Source: Armatimonadota bacterium | GTDB lineage: Bacteria > Armatimonadota > UBA5829 > DSUL01 | DNA length: 64,000 nucleotides | Reading direction: 5' to 3' | Assembly: GCA_025998755.1 (NCBI GenBank) | Contig: AP024674.1 | Coordinates: 1,540,162-1,604,161, forward strand | Part shown: positions 8,329 through 16,957 of the stretch, piece by piece | Layout: each line of letters begins with the position of its first letter | Numbering within the stretch: position 1 is the stretch's first letter | Program-made: the position numbers and the translations under genes | The notes under the pieces: generated by a model | Told to the model about the DNA's origin: nothing | Seen by the model: only the letters and a program-made list of their open reading frames with translations | The model's database searches: none

Positions 8329-8809
8329 GCCAACCCAGCCTGTGCTGACCTGAAGCGTCCGGACCAGTCACTCCGGCGCAGTTCAACAGACTGGGCGGTC
8401 CCGCAAGGACATGACCGGCAAAGCTTCGGGAGAGGCAGACTGGCGGCGGTCAACATTGCGCCGGGGTTGGGGCCACGTCGCGCCCCCAACCCCGGCAGTG
8501 GATGGTCTCGCCAATACATTCGTCTCCTCTGCAACAGCTTTGCGGACCAAGGTGCCTGCCAGGTATCGAAGGATCTTCCAACAGCCTGACTTGCCCTGTT
8601 CATCCTGATCTTTCCTGAATGTCCGGGCTCCGGGATTTGCTTCCGTCGGGCATCAGCCTCGGTCAGGCGCCCGGACGCGGTTCCCACCCCACAGCTTTTC
8701 CCTGTCATTCTCCCGCAGGAAAAGAGACCCGCTGGCAATAAGGGTTCCTCGAGAGGCTACCGCGCTCCGCCAACTGGAGCGCTATCGCAAAAAGGAGGGC
8801 CAGGAACCC
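8329..8809. other. 481-base intergenic region without a convincing gene
   Basis: No reading frame here has a start, ribosome site and protein-like composition together. The region contains the long hairpin at 8461-8495 and, just before the next gene, a GCGCTCC/GGAGCGC inverted repeat with a 7-base loop (8762-8782) that could be an operator or leader hairpin. A clear promoter for the downstream dehydrogenase was not found. Confidence 0.5.
8461..8495. terminator. long perfect hairpin, possible transcription stop
   Basis: CCGGGGTTGGGG (8461-8472) pairs perfectly with 8484-8495 across an 11-base loop. It lies 133 bases after the Fur-family stop codon and has no T run on either strand, so it is not a classical terminator. 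It may be a stop, an mRNA end-protecting structure or a small RNA element. Confidence 0.4.
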
Positions 8810-9847
8810 ATGGCAAAGCCCATCGGGGCCGCAGTCGTCGGAACAGGGTGGGTCTCGGGCGAGCACATCCGTTGGTATAACGCGGACCCGCGCTTCCGCG
8901 TGGTGGCCGTCTGCGGCAGGACAGTCGAAAAAGCGCGGCAGAAAGCGCTGGAATGCGGACTCTCAGACGTCCGCTGCTACGACGACTACTTCAAGATGCT
9001 GGCCGATCCGGACGTCCAGGCGGTCTCCATCTGCACCCCACCCCATCTGCATCCCGAGCAGACCATCCAGGCGGCGGAGGCCGGCAAGCATATCCTGATC
9101 GAGAAAGCGGTCGCAAACGACCCGGCGTCTCTGGGAAAGATGCTGCGGGCCGTGGAGTCCGCCGGGGTCCGGACTGTGGTCAGCTTCGTGCTCCGCTGGA
9201 ATCCCCAGTTCCTTCTGATACGCGGAATGCTGGATGACGGCGCAACGGGGAGAATCTTCTACGCGGAGGTGGATTACTGGCACAACATCGGGCCGCAGTA
9301 TCCACAGTACCGATGGAACGTCAAGAAGGAGATCGCAGGCAGCTCGTTCCTGTCGGCAGGCTGCCACGCCGTGGACGCCATCCGGTTCTTCACGGGTGAC
9401 GAGGTGGAGGAAGTCTCCGCCTATTCCACGCAGGTGAACCTCGATTACGAATATCCCCCTACAGTGGTGGGGATCCTGAAGTTCCGTGGAGGAGCAGTGG
9501 GCAAGGTGTCCTCCATCCTGGAAGGGCGCTTCCCCTATCTGTTCAACATCGACCTACTGGGAGAGAAGGGAAGCATCCGGGATAACCGGATCTGGGCTCC
9601 GGAGCTCTTTGAAGGATCCACAGGGTGGGTGGAAGTTCCCACCATCCGACCCGACTCCGGCGACGTGACCCATCATCCGTTCCAAGGAGAGATCGCGCAT
9701 TTCGGGGACTGCATCGCCTCCGGCACGGAATCGTTCGTAAACCTGGCTGACGCGGCTAAGACTCACGCCGTCTGCTACGCCCTGGACCGCAGCGCCGCGC
9801 TGGGCAGGCCGGTAAAGTTGGAGCAGATCTATGAAGAGATGCAATGA
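8810..9847 (+). CDS. Gfo/Idh/MocA-family NAD(P)-dependent dehydrogenase
   Basis: 345-residue cytosolic oxidoreductase, usually acting on sugars, sugar alcohols or inositol. The N-terminal Rossmann fold shows AAVVGTGWVSGEHIRWYNAD; CTPPHLHPEQ and ILIEKAVAND follow, the latter with the catalytic-motif lysine (EK) but Ala in place of the common Pro. The C-terminal alpha/beta domain carries GSSFLSAGCHAVDAIRFFTG with the conserved Asp/His pair. ATG 8810 is preceded by AAGGAGG. The stop overlaps the start of the next gene by 17 bases, so the pair is translationally linked. The substrate cannot be read from sequence. Confidence 0.9.
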   Translation: MAKPIGAAVVGTGWVSGEHIRWYNADPRFRVVAVCGRTVEKARQKALECGLSDVRCYDDYFKMLADPDVQAVSICTPPHLHPEQTIQAAEAGKHILIEKAVANDPASLGKMLRAVESAGVRTVVSFVLRWNPQFLLIRGMLDDGATGRIFYAEVDYWHNIGPQYPQYRWNVKKEIAGSSFLSAGCHAVDAIRFFTGDEVEEVSAYSTQVNLDYEYPPTVVGILKFRGGAVGKVSSILEGRFPYLFNIDLLGEKGSIRDNRIWAPELFEGSTGWVEVPTIRPDSGDVTHHPFQGEIAHFGDCIASGTESFVNLADAAKTHAVCYALDRSAALGRPVKLEQIYEEMQ

Positions 9848-10829
9848 GACGCGCGCGGGGGATCGGCGCCGCGTGACCGTGGATGAATACGTCAGCTACC
9901 AGACCAACGGCTATCTCATCGTGCGCAAGCTGTTCGACTCCGCAGAAGTGGACGAGATCCTGTCGCACGCAATGGACATCCTTCACGGCCGGACACTCTT
10001 GCCCGGTCTGACTCCGCCGGCCCAGGACACGACTGAAGAGCAGTTGCTGGACCGGTTCACGCGGATCCACATGCTGCACCGGGTCGACCCTGTCAGCGAG
10101 AAGTATCTGCTGCATCCGCGGGCTCTGGACGTGCTGGAAGCCCTGATCGGTCCGGACGTCCTCGCCTTGCAGACAATGCTGTTCCTCAACCCTCCGGGCC
10201 GCGGAGGACAGGGGTGGCATCAGGACTCCCATTACATTCTGACGTTCCCGGACACGTTGATCGGGGTCTGGGTGGCGCTGGACCGGGCGGACGAAGAGAA
10301 CGGCTGCCTATGGGTGTCTCCAGGGTCGCATCGGGAGCCGGTCCGCGCGCACCCTGACCACCCGATCACCATCCACGCATACGAAGCCTTCGCGGATCTA
10401 GAGCGGGCAGAACACGTGAGCGTCCAGGACGACTCCGTCAATTCACTCACGCAGATCGTAGGAAAGTATCCCCATCCCATCCCTGTGGTCCTGGAACCGG
10501 GGGATGCGGTCTTCTTCCACGGACACATCCTGCATCGCTCTTATCCCAATCGGACCAGAGAACGTTGGCGGAGGGCATTTGTTTCGCATTACTGCAATGC
10601 CCGCAGCTGGGTTCCGTGGAACCACGGTGCACCATTCGAGGGAGAGGCCGCCAACGCGGAGCATATTCTGGCGCGCGGGCGCACACATCTGCCCTTTGCC
10701 ACGCCCCGCTTCGGCACTCCCTGCGCGGCGCTGGAGGTCGCGGGACAGAAAGCTCCGGAGGAATCATCCGCTGCCGTGTGGAACCCGGAATGGGCACGAA
10801 GCGAGGATTACACACGGGCACGCGGCTGA
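9831..10829 (+). CDS. phytanoyl-CoA dioxygenase (PhyH) family protein
   Basis: 332 residues; Fe(II)/2-oxoglutarate-dependent oxygenase fold. The metal triad is visible as GWHQDSHYI (His and Asp) and a later His in FFHGHILHRSYPN, whose Arg would bind 2-oxoglutarate. The N-terminal GYLIVRKLFDSAEVDEI is the usual opening of the family. The start at ATG 9831 overlaps the dehydrogenase gene; GTG codons near 9872 are alternatives. The pairing with a Gfo/Idh/MocA enzyme suggests oxidative modification of a sugar-like or small metabolite, but the substrate is unknown. Confidence 0.88.
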   Translation: MKRCNETRAGDRRRVTVDEYVSYQTNGYLIVRKLFDSAEVDEILSHAMDILHGRTLLPGLTPPAQDTTEEQLLDRFTRIHMLHRVDPVSEKYLLHPRALDVLEALIGPDVLALQTMLFLNPPGRGGQGWHQDSHYILTFPDTLIGVWVALDRADEENGCLWVSPGSHREPVRAHPDHPITIHAYEAFADLERAEHVSVQDDSVNSLTQIVGKYPHPIPVVLEPGDAVFFHGHILHRSYPNRTRERWRRAFVSHYCNARSWVPWNHGAPFEGEAANAEHILARGRTHLPFATPRFGTPCAALEVAGQKAPEESSAAVWNPEWARSEDYTRARG

Positions 10830-10875
10830 CTGCCAGGAGCTCGTGAAAAACTTTGCAAATCATTCGCTACTTCCG

Positions 10876-10905
10876 TTGCCGGAGAGTGAGAACTGATTGC
10901 ATAAT
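10876..10905 (+). promoter_or_regulatory. candidate promoter of the respiratory island
   Basis: TTGCCG (10876-10881), an 18-base spacer and CATAAT (10900-10905) lie about 113 bases before the actF start. The same TTGCCG-18 arrangement occurs in front of dnaA. It would serve the long plus-strand run that begins with actF. Confidence 0.4.
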
Positions 10906-11017
10906 GACTGTGAATACCCTCGAGCGCTCACCGCGGGGGGGTATTACCGGCAGGCTTTGTGCAATGCATCACAATCGGCGGCGAGTGTTGGCGAAGACGG
11001 CGGGGACGTAAAGACGA

Positions 11018-12199
11018 ATGGAAGCTTCCGCAATGAATGCGACAGCAGCAGTTGCCGAGAGCGCGGACTGGAGCGCAAAAGCATCCAGGATCGCAACGGC
11101 AGCAGCCATCCTCGGAGGAGCAGGGTCACTGGCGGGATTCTTCCTTGGCGGCGAAGAGTTCTGGTGGATGCTGCTGGTCAACTTCCTGTTCTGGGGAGGA
11201 ATTGCGCAGGGAATGATCCTGTGGGCAGCTATTCTGCGCACCGCGCAGGCCAGTTGGGCGGCCGGAGTCAATCGGATCGCCCGCGCCTCCATCCACTTCC
11301 TCCCGGTGTCTCTGTTGATGTTTGCCCTGCTGTACTTCGGTCGCGAGCACTGGCTCACCTGGCTCCACCATCCGGTCCCGGCCAAGGCGAAGTGGCTGAA
11401 CGAGGGATTTTTCTTCGCGCGAAACGCAGTGGCGCTGCTGATTCTGACCGGCCTGAGCTACTGGTTTGTGCTGGCCTACCGCAAGCTGGAGCCCGGCGAA
11501 GGCCGGGAGCCTTCGGATGGGACGGCCTCCTTCATCAACCGGCTGGCCATTGCGCTAGTACTGGCCTACGTGGTGATCTACACGCTGCTGGCATTCGATA
11601 TGGTGATGTCGCTGGAGCCTCACTGGTACAGCACGCTGTTCGGCGCCTACTACTTCGTGGGCAACCAGTATGCCGCAATGGCGGCCATCATCATCGTGGC
11701 CACTCTGGCCGGAAAGCCGGCAGGACTGGAAAAATATCTGGACTCCCACCGCTTCGCGGACATGGGCAACCTGATGATGGGCTTCGGCATCCTGTTTTCG
11801 GGCTTCGTGTTCGCTCAGTGGCTGACGATCTGGTACGGGAACATCCCGGAGGAGGCCACCTACCTGCATCATAGGCTCTACCTGTTCCCCTGGCGTGGAG
11901 TGGGCATCGCCATTCTGGTGGTTCTTATGTTCGGTCCGTTCCTGCTGCTGCAGAGCAGGGCGGCCAAGGCCACACCGCGCCGGCTGGTGTGGATCGCCGC
12001 GTTGGTGTTTGTTGGACTCTGGCTGGAGCGCTGGATGCTGGTGGTTCCCGCGCTGGCGCCGGACAGGCTGGCCGGGTTGGGATTTCTGTGCTGGAGCATC
12101 CCTGTCTTCTGCGCGGGGGCGTTGGCGCTTGCGATCATATCCTACCTGCGGTCAGAGCCGCGGGTCTCCGGGCTGGATCTGGCCCTGAAAGCAGAGTAG
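11018..12199 (+). CDS. actF: alternative complex III subunit ActF (membrane)
   Basis: 393-residue, roughly ten-helix integral membrane protein resembling the ActF subunit of the quinol:cytochrome c/oxygen-chain complex called alternative complex III. Landmarks are EEFWWMLLVNFLFWGGIAQG, FLPVSLLMFALLYFGREHW, FDMVMSLEPHWYSTLFGAYY and GNIPEEATYLHHR. In many genomes actF follows actA-E; here it leads the cluster, directly before sco and the oxidase genes, with the other act genes about 7 kb downstream. An internal ATG at 11033 is an alternative start. The ribosome site is weak (GGACGTAAAGACGA). Confidence 0.85.
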   Translation: MEASAMNATAAVAESADWSAKASRIATAAAILGGAGSLAGFFLGGEEFWWMLLVNFLFWGGIAQGMILWAAILRTAQASWAAGVNRIARASIHFLPVSLLMFALLYFGREHWLTWLHHPVPAKAKWLNEGFFFARNAVALLILTGLSYWFVLAYRKLEPGEGREPSDGTASFINRLAIALVLAYVVIYTLLAFDMVMSLEPHWYSTLFGAYYFVGNQYAAMAAIIIVATLAGKPAGLEKYLDSHRFADMGNLMMGFGILFSGFVFAQWLTIWYGNIPEEATYLHHRLYLFPWRGVGIAILVVLMFGPFLLLQSRAAKATPRRLVWIAALVFVGLWLERWMLVVPALAPDRLAGLGFLCWSIPVFCAGALALAIISYLRSEPRVSGLDLALKAE

Positions 12200-12220
12200 C
12201 CGCAGAACAGGACATCGAGC

Positions 12221-13069
12221 GTGGAGAGAACCGGAAAGACAAGCGGGATATGGAGTTTGGCAGCAGGAGCTCTGCTCGCCTGCGCAGCGTTCATCGGCAA
12301 TCCGGCGGCGGCGCGGGTGACGGATGCCGCCGGAGAGTCCTCTCCGAAGGTGGGCATTGTGGAGCACCTCGGCGACTCACTGCCTGCGGATTTGACCTTC
12401 CGCGACGAGAACGGCCGCGAGGTCCGGCTGGGCGACCTGGTGGACCGTCCCACCGTGCTCTCGCTGGTCTATTACAGTTGCCCGGGGATCTGCACGCCGC
12501 TCCTCACCGGCCTTGCCGAGGTCCTGAATCTGATGGATTTGCGCCCGGGCAAGGATTACCGGGTTGTCACAATCAGCTTCGATCCCTCCGACACGCCGAA
12601 GCTGGCGGCGGAGAAGAAGAAGAACTACCTGCACCTGATAGACAGGCGGGAGTTTCCCGAGGAGGCGTGGAGCTTCCTGACTGGCAACCAGGAGCAGATC
12701 GACGCCATCGCGGAGGCTGTTGGCTTCCGGTACGAGAAACAGGGCAAGGAGTTCGTACACGCGGCAGCCATCTATGTGATCAGCCCCAAGGGCAAGATCG
12801 TGCGCTACCTCTACGGCACCTCGTTCCTGCCGCTGGACCTGAAGCTGGCTCTGACCGAGGCGTCCCAGGGGCGGGTTGGGCCAACAATCAACAAGATCCT
12901 GCTGTTCTGTTTCAACTACGACCCGGACGGCCGCAAGTACGTTTTGAACACAACCCGGATCGCCGGCACCGCAGTTCTGCTGACGGCGCTTGCGTTCGTG
13001 ATCTACCTCGGCGCCAGCTCGCGCCGCAGAGCCGCTGCTGACGGAGAAAGCAACGACCATGGCAGTTGA
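12221..13069 (+). CDS. SCO1/SenC-type copper chaperone for CuA assembly
   Basis: 282 residues; a thioredoxin-like, copper-binding assembly factor that matures the CuA site of cytochrome c oxidase subunit II on the outer face of the membrane. An N-terminal export signal (residues 10-32) is followed by VYYSCPGICTPLL, the CxxxC copper site, and later FVHAAAIYVISPKGKI with the third ligand His. A C-terminal membrane helix (TRIAGTAVLLTALAFVIYLG) adds a second anchor. The start is GTG. It overlaps ctaD by 11 bases, fitting oxidase assembly. Confidence 0.93.
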   Translation: MERTGKTSGIWSLAAGALLACAAFIGNPAAARVTDAAGESSPKVGIVEHLGDSLPADLTFRDENGREVRLGDLVDRPTVLSLVYYSCPGICTPLLTGLAEVLNLMDLRPGKDYRVVTISFDPSDTPKLAAEKKKNYLHLIDRREFPEEAWSFLTGNQEQIDAIAEAVGFRYEKQGKEFVHAAAIYVISPKGKIVRYLYGTSFLPLDLKLALTEASQGRVGPTINKILLFCFNYDPDGRKYVLNTTRIAGTAVLLTALAFVIYLGASSRRRAAADGESNDHGS

Positions 13070-14690
13070 CGTCGCGGGCAGGTCGCATAGCCTGCCGGAC
13101 TATCTGAATCATAGAGCCGCATATTCGGGGATCCTGAGCTGGGTGCTCTCCACCGATCACAAGAGGATCGGGGTGATGTATCTGGTCTCCCAGCTGACGT
13201 TCTTCCTGGTGGGGGTGGCGCTGGGATTCGTGATGAGGCTGGAGATGTTGACCCCCGGCCCCACGGTGATCTCCAACCCGGCCGTCTACAACGCCATCTT
13301 CACCGTGCACGGCGTGATCATGATCTTCCTGTTCGTGATTCCGGGGCTGATCGCGTCGTTTGGGAACTTTTTCCTGCCCATCATGATCGGGGCGAAGGAC
13401 GTGGCATTCCCGTTCCTGAACCTGCTGAGCTGGTGGCTATTCATCATCGGTGCGTTCGTGGCCATCGCCTCGCTCTTCACCGGTGGGCTGCCGGATACGG
13501 GATGGACCTTCTACGTCCCCTACTCCATCAAGACGAACACCAACACGACACTGGCGCTTTTCGGTGTGTTCATCCTCGGCTTCAGCTCCATCCTGACGGG
13601 GTTGAACTTCGTCACCACGGTGCACCAGATGCGGGCTCCCGGCATGCGCTGGGGACGCATGCCGCTGTTCGTTTGGGCCATCTACGCCACCAGCTGGATA
13701 CAGATCCTGGCCACCCCCATCCTGGGGATCACTCTGCTGCTGGTGATGCTGGAGAGGGTTCTCGGCATCGGGGTGTTCGATCCGGCCCGGGGAGGCGATC
13801 CGGTGCTGTATCAGCACCTGTTCTGGATCTACTCGCACCCGGCCGTCTATATCATGATCCTGCCGGGTATGGGGGCCATCTCCGAGATCATCCCGACGTT
13901 TGCGAGGCGGACGATCTTCGGCTACAAGTTCATTGCAGGATCCAGTCTGGCGATCGCTCTATTCGGGTCGCTGGTCTGGGCACACCACATGTTCACGGCC
14001 GGAATCGGCGACAAGGCAGCCGTGATCTTCTCCCTTCTGACCTTCCTGGTGGCGGTGCCAAGCGCCATCAAGGTGTTCAACTGGGTCTCGACGCTCTACC
14101 GGGGCTCCATTGAGCTGCGTCCGCCGATGCTGTTCGCTCTGGCGTTTATCTTCCTGTTCAGCATCGGGGGCTTCACGGGTCTGATGCAGGGGGCTCTGGC
14201 GCTGGACATCCACCTTCACGACACCTATTTCGTGGTGGCCCACTTCCACTACGTGATGTTCGGCGGGACTGGCTTCGCTCTGTTCGGGGCGCTCCACTAC
14301 TGGTTCCCCAAGATGTTCGGGCGGATGTATAGCGAGAAGATCGCGACCATCGCCTGGGCGCTGATGTTTGTGGGCTTCAACGTGCTCTACTTCACCATGC
14401 TGCTGATGGGGTGGCTGGGGATGCCGCGGCGCTACTATGACTACCTGCCGCAGTATCAGAGCTGGCACGTGGTGGCGACGGTGGGCTCCTGGATCCTGAT
14501 CGCCGGCGTGCTCTTGATGGTGGGCAACCTTCTGGTGGCTCTGAAGCGTGGAGAGAAGGCACCGGACAACCCGTGGGGTGGCGTGACGCCCGAGTGGAGC
14601 ACATCCTCCCCGCCGCCAGTGGAGAACTTCGAGAAGACTCCAACGTTCAGCGGCGGTCCCTATGACTTCCCAACGGAGGTTGCCAGGTGA
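13059..14690 (+). CDS. ctaD: cytochrome c oxidase subunit I, A2-type
   Basis: Catalytic heme-copper subunit that reduces oxygen to water and pumps protons; 543 residues, 12 or more helices. Heme ligands lie in FTVHGVIMIF and HDTYFVVAHFHYV, CuB ligands in YSHPAVY (about residue 260) and WAHHMF (about 309). The helix VI sequence IYSHPAVYIMILPG has Tyr-Ser in place of the A1-type Glu, placing it in the A2 group. It opens with SWVLSTDHKRIGVMYL, typical of subunit I. It overlaps sco at its start and ctaE at its end. Confidence 0.97.
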   Translation: MAVDVAGRSHSLPDYLNHRAAYSGILSWVLSTDHKRIGVMYLVSQLTFFLVGVALGFVMRLEMLTPGPTVISNPAVYNAIFTVHGVIMIFLFVIPGLIASFGNFFLPIMIGAKDVAFPFLNLLSWWLFIIGAFVAIASLFTGGLPDTGWTFYVPYSIKTNTNTTLALFGVFILGFSSILTGLNFVTTVHQMRAPGMRWGRMPLFVWAIYATSWIQILATPILGITLLLVMLERVLGIGVFDPARGGDPVLYQHLFWIYSHPAVYIMILPGMGAISEIIPTFARRTIFGYKFIAGSSLAIALFGSLVWAHHMFTAGIGDKAAVIFSLLTFLVAVPSAIKVFNWVSTLYRGSIELRPPMLFALAFIFLFSIGGFTGLMQGALALDIHLHDTYFVVAHFHYVMFGGTGFALFGALHYWFPKMFGRMYSEKIATIAWALMFVGFNVLYFTMLLMGWLGMPRRYYDYLPQYQSWHVVATVGSWILIAGVLLMVGNLLVALKRGEKAPDNPWGGVTPEWSTSSPPPVENFEKTPTFSGGPYDFPTEVAR

Positions 14691-15499
14691 GCCAGACCAC
14701 AACGCCCGGTCCCGGAGGCCAGGCGGTTCTCCGCGAGGCCGCGCACCACTTCGACTATACCGGCCGCAAGCTGGGGATGTGGCTGTTCCTTTTCACGGAG
14801 CTGCTGCTGTTCGGCGGGCTTTTCATCGCCTACGCCATTTACCGGCACGTGAACTTTGCAGACTTCCACGTTGCCGCCAAAGATCTGGACCTGGTGCTGG
14901 GGACTATCAACACGGTCATCCTGCTGACCAGCAGTCTCACGATGGCGCTTTCCATCACGGCGATGCAGAAAGGCAACCGGAAGCTGGCCCTGTGGCTGGT
15001 GGTCCTGACGGTGCTCTGCGGGCTGGCGTTTCTCATCATCAAGTATTTCGAGTGGACGGCCAAGATCTCGCACGGGATCTACCCGGCCTCGCCGGAGTTG
15101 ATGAAGCTCCCCCCGGGAGAAGTCCGGTTTTTCGGCCTCTACTATGCGATGACCGGCCTGCACGGGCTGCACGTGCTGATCGGGATGGTTTTGCTGATCG
15201 TCATGGCCGTGCTTATCGCCCGCAAACCGTTCCGCGTGCACTCGTTCCGGCTGGACGATGCGGATGAGGCGATGGCCGGAGCAAGGCCGGCCATCGTGGA
15301 CGGCGAGGGCAAGCCGCTCTGGAAGGGCGGCATCATTGACGAGAACGTGGAGCAGGTCAGCGTGGTGGTGCGGCTGAAACCAGGGCCGCAGACCATTCAG
15401 CCATCGGACTACGTAAGCCTGGAGAATGCTGGGCTTTACTGGCACCTGGTGGATATCATCTGGATCTTCCTGTTCCCCTTGTTTTATCTGATCACCTGA
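14687..15499 (+). CDS. ctaE: cytochrome c oxidase subunit III
   Basis: 270-residue membrane subunit that stabilises subunit I and proton uptake. Landmarks are GMWLFLFTELLLFGGLFIAY, ALWLVVLTVLCGLAFLIIKY followed by FEW, YYAMTGLHGLHVLIGM and LYWHLVDIIWIFLFPLFY. Between the last two helices there is a polar stretch of about 65 residues (roughly 185-245) that is longer than usual. It starts at GTG, overlapping ctaD by 4 bases (GTGA). Confidence 0.95.
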   Translation: MSQTTTPGPGGQAVLREAAHHFDYTGRKLGMWLFLFTELLLFGGLFIAYAIYRHVNFADFHVAAKDLDLVLGTINTVILLTSSLTMALSITAMQKGNRKLALWLVVLTVLCGLAFLIIKYFEWTAKISHGIYPASPELMKLPPGEVRFFGLYYAMTGLHGLHVLIGMVLLIVMAVLIARKPFRVHSFRLDDADEAMAGARPAIVDGEGKPLWKGGIIDENVEQVSVVVRLKPGPQTIQPSDYVSLENAGLYWHLVDIIWIFLFPLFYLIT

Positions 15500-15518
15500 G
15501 GAGGCGTTCAAGACCGCT

Positions 15519-15818
15519 ATGGAGCACGGACACAGCGAGAAGGGCGGACATATCGTCAGCTACGGCACGTTCATCGGCGTGTGGCTGGCGCTGTTGATGC
15601 TGACGGCCCTGACGGTGGCGGTCTCGGGCGTGGACCTCAAGCGTCTGAGCGTGCTGACAGCTTTGGCTGTGGCGTGCATCAAGACGTCTCTCGTGCTGGG
15701 CATTTTCATGCATCTAAAATACGAGGATCGAATCTTCAAGGTGATGTTCCTCGTGGTGGTGGTCACCCTGGCCATTTTCATAGGCCTGACCTTCACCGAC
15801 ACGACGCTGGCAAGGTAG
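15519..15818 (+). CDS. cytochrome c oxidase subunit IV, prokaryotic type
   Basis: 99 residues with three membrane helices (about 15-36, 43-66, 75-95), including VACIKTSLVLGIFMHLKYE, the signature of the small bacterial oxidase subunit IV. It is an accessory subunit for oxidase assembly or stability. It lies 19 bases after ctaE and 4 bases before ctaC, within the oxidase operon. The preceding bases TGAGGAGGCG give a strong ribosome site. Confidence 0.9.
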   Translation: MEHGHSEKGGHIVSYGTFIGVWLALLMLTALTVAVSGVDLKRLSVLTALAVACIKTSLVLGIFMHLKYEDRIFKVMFLVVVVTLAIFIGLTFTDTTLAR

Positions 15819-15822
15819 GCGG

Positions 15823-16941
15823 ATGGGAACGGCAGCCTCCAACACTGCAAGCCACGTAGACCAGGTTATGATGGTGATCCTGGGGATCAGCGTGGTGCTG
15901 TTCGTCGGGATCATGGCGACGATGGTCTTCTTCGTCATCAAGTACAGCCGCAAGAGACAGAAGACCGTCGCAAACATCTCTCATCACACCGGTCTGGAGC
16001 TGGTGTGGACCATCATCCCGGTCCTCATCGTGCTGGTGATGTTCTGGTACGGGTTTGTCGGCTACAGGGTGATGCGCACGGGACCGGACGACGCGCTGGC
16101 GGTGACGATCACCGGCCGGATGTGGTCCTGGCTCTACACTTACGAGAACGGCATCCAGGCCACCGACATGCTACGCATCCCGGCCGGTGAGCCGGTGAAG
16201 CTGGTGATCACCAGCGCGGACGTCATCCACAGTTTCTATGTGCCTGCCTTCCGGGTGAAATGGGACGCGATTCCCGGGCGCAAGACGCATTACTTCATCA
16301 CAGCGGAAAAGACCGGCACATTCGACATCCTTTGCGCTGAGTATTGCGGGCTGCAGCACGCCTATATGCTCTCCAAGGTGCAGGTGATGCCCAAAAAGGA
16401 GTTCGAGAAGTGGTACGCCCAGAATGCGCCTCAGCAGCAGAAGGGCGAACCGGCCCCGGCGGCCGCCGCGGTCACGCAGGGTGCTCCTGCGCAGGCACAG
16501 GCGCCGGCGGCTCCCACCCAGCAGGTATCCACCACACCAGGAGCAAATATGGCCGCGCAGCCACAGACAACCTCCGCAATGCCTGCCGCCAAGACCACCT
16601 CGCCGCCTGCGGCTTCCAATGCTGCGGCATCATCCAATGATGCGGCCCTGGTTGCCGAGGGCGAGAAACTGATGGCGCGCTACGCGTGCTCTTCCTGCCA
16701 TTCGTCGGATGGATCGCGGATTGTCGGGCCGACTTTCAAGGGGCTTTACGGCAGCTCTGTGACTGTGCTGGTGGACGGGAAGGAACGCACGGTCCGAGCC
16801 GACGAAGCATATATTGAGCGGTCCATCCGAGAGCCGAACGCTGAGATAGTGAAAGGCTATCAGCCGCTGATGCCGGGGCAGCCCAACCTGACGGCGGAAG
16901 AAGTGAAGGCGATGATCGCCTACATTAAGTCGCTGAAATGA
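15823..16941 (+). CDS. ctaC: cytochrome c oxidase subunit II fused to cytochrome c
   Basis: Accepts electrons from soluble or membrane cytochrome c and passes them to subunit I. Residues 1-85 hold two membrane helices, and the cupredoxin domain has VIHSF and the full CuA set CAEYCGLQHAYM (first Cys about residue 170). An Ala/Pro/Gln-rich linker (about 205-270) leads to a C-terminal monoheme cytochrome c with CSSCH at 289-293 and axial Met in PLMPGQP. The cytochrome domain is strikingly like that of the protein at 17901-19253. No lipobox is evident; the N-terminus is uncleaved or weakly signal-like. Confidence 0.96.
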   Translation: MGTAASNTASHVDQVMMVILGISVVLFVGIMATMVFFVIKYSRKRQKTVANISHHTGLELVWTIIPVLIVLVMFWYGFVGYRVMRTGPDDALAVTITGRMWSWLYTYENGIQATDMLRIPAGEPVKLVITSADVIHSFYVPAFRVKWDAIPGRKTHYFITAEKTGTFDILCAEYCGLQHAYMLSKVQVMPKKEFEKWYAQNAPQQQKGEPAPAAAAVTQGAPAQAQAPAAPTQQVSTTPGANMAAQPQTTSAMPAAKTTSPPAASNAAASSNDAALVAEGEKLMARYACSSCHSSDGSRIVGPTFKGLYGSSVTVLVDGKERTVRADEAYIERSIREPNAEIVKGYQPLMPGQPNLTAEEVKAMIAYIKSLK

Positions 16942-16957
16942 TAACCGGGCGGAGCGG

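Noticed and set aside
8280-8738. 152-codon open frame on the minus strand over the Fur gene end and the gap
   Set aside because: It overlaps the real Fur-family coding end, has no ribosome site and a composition typical of an antisense shadow in GC-rich DNA.
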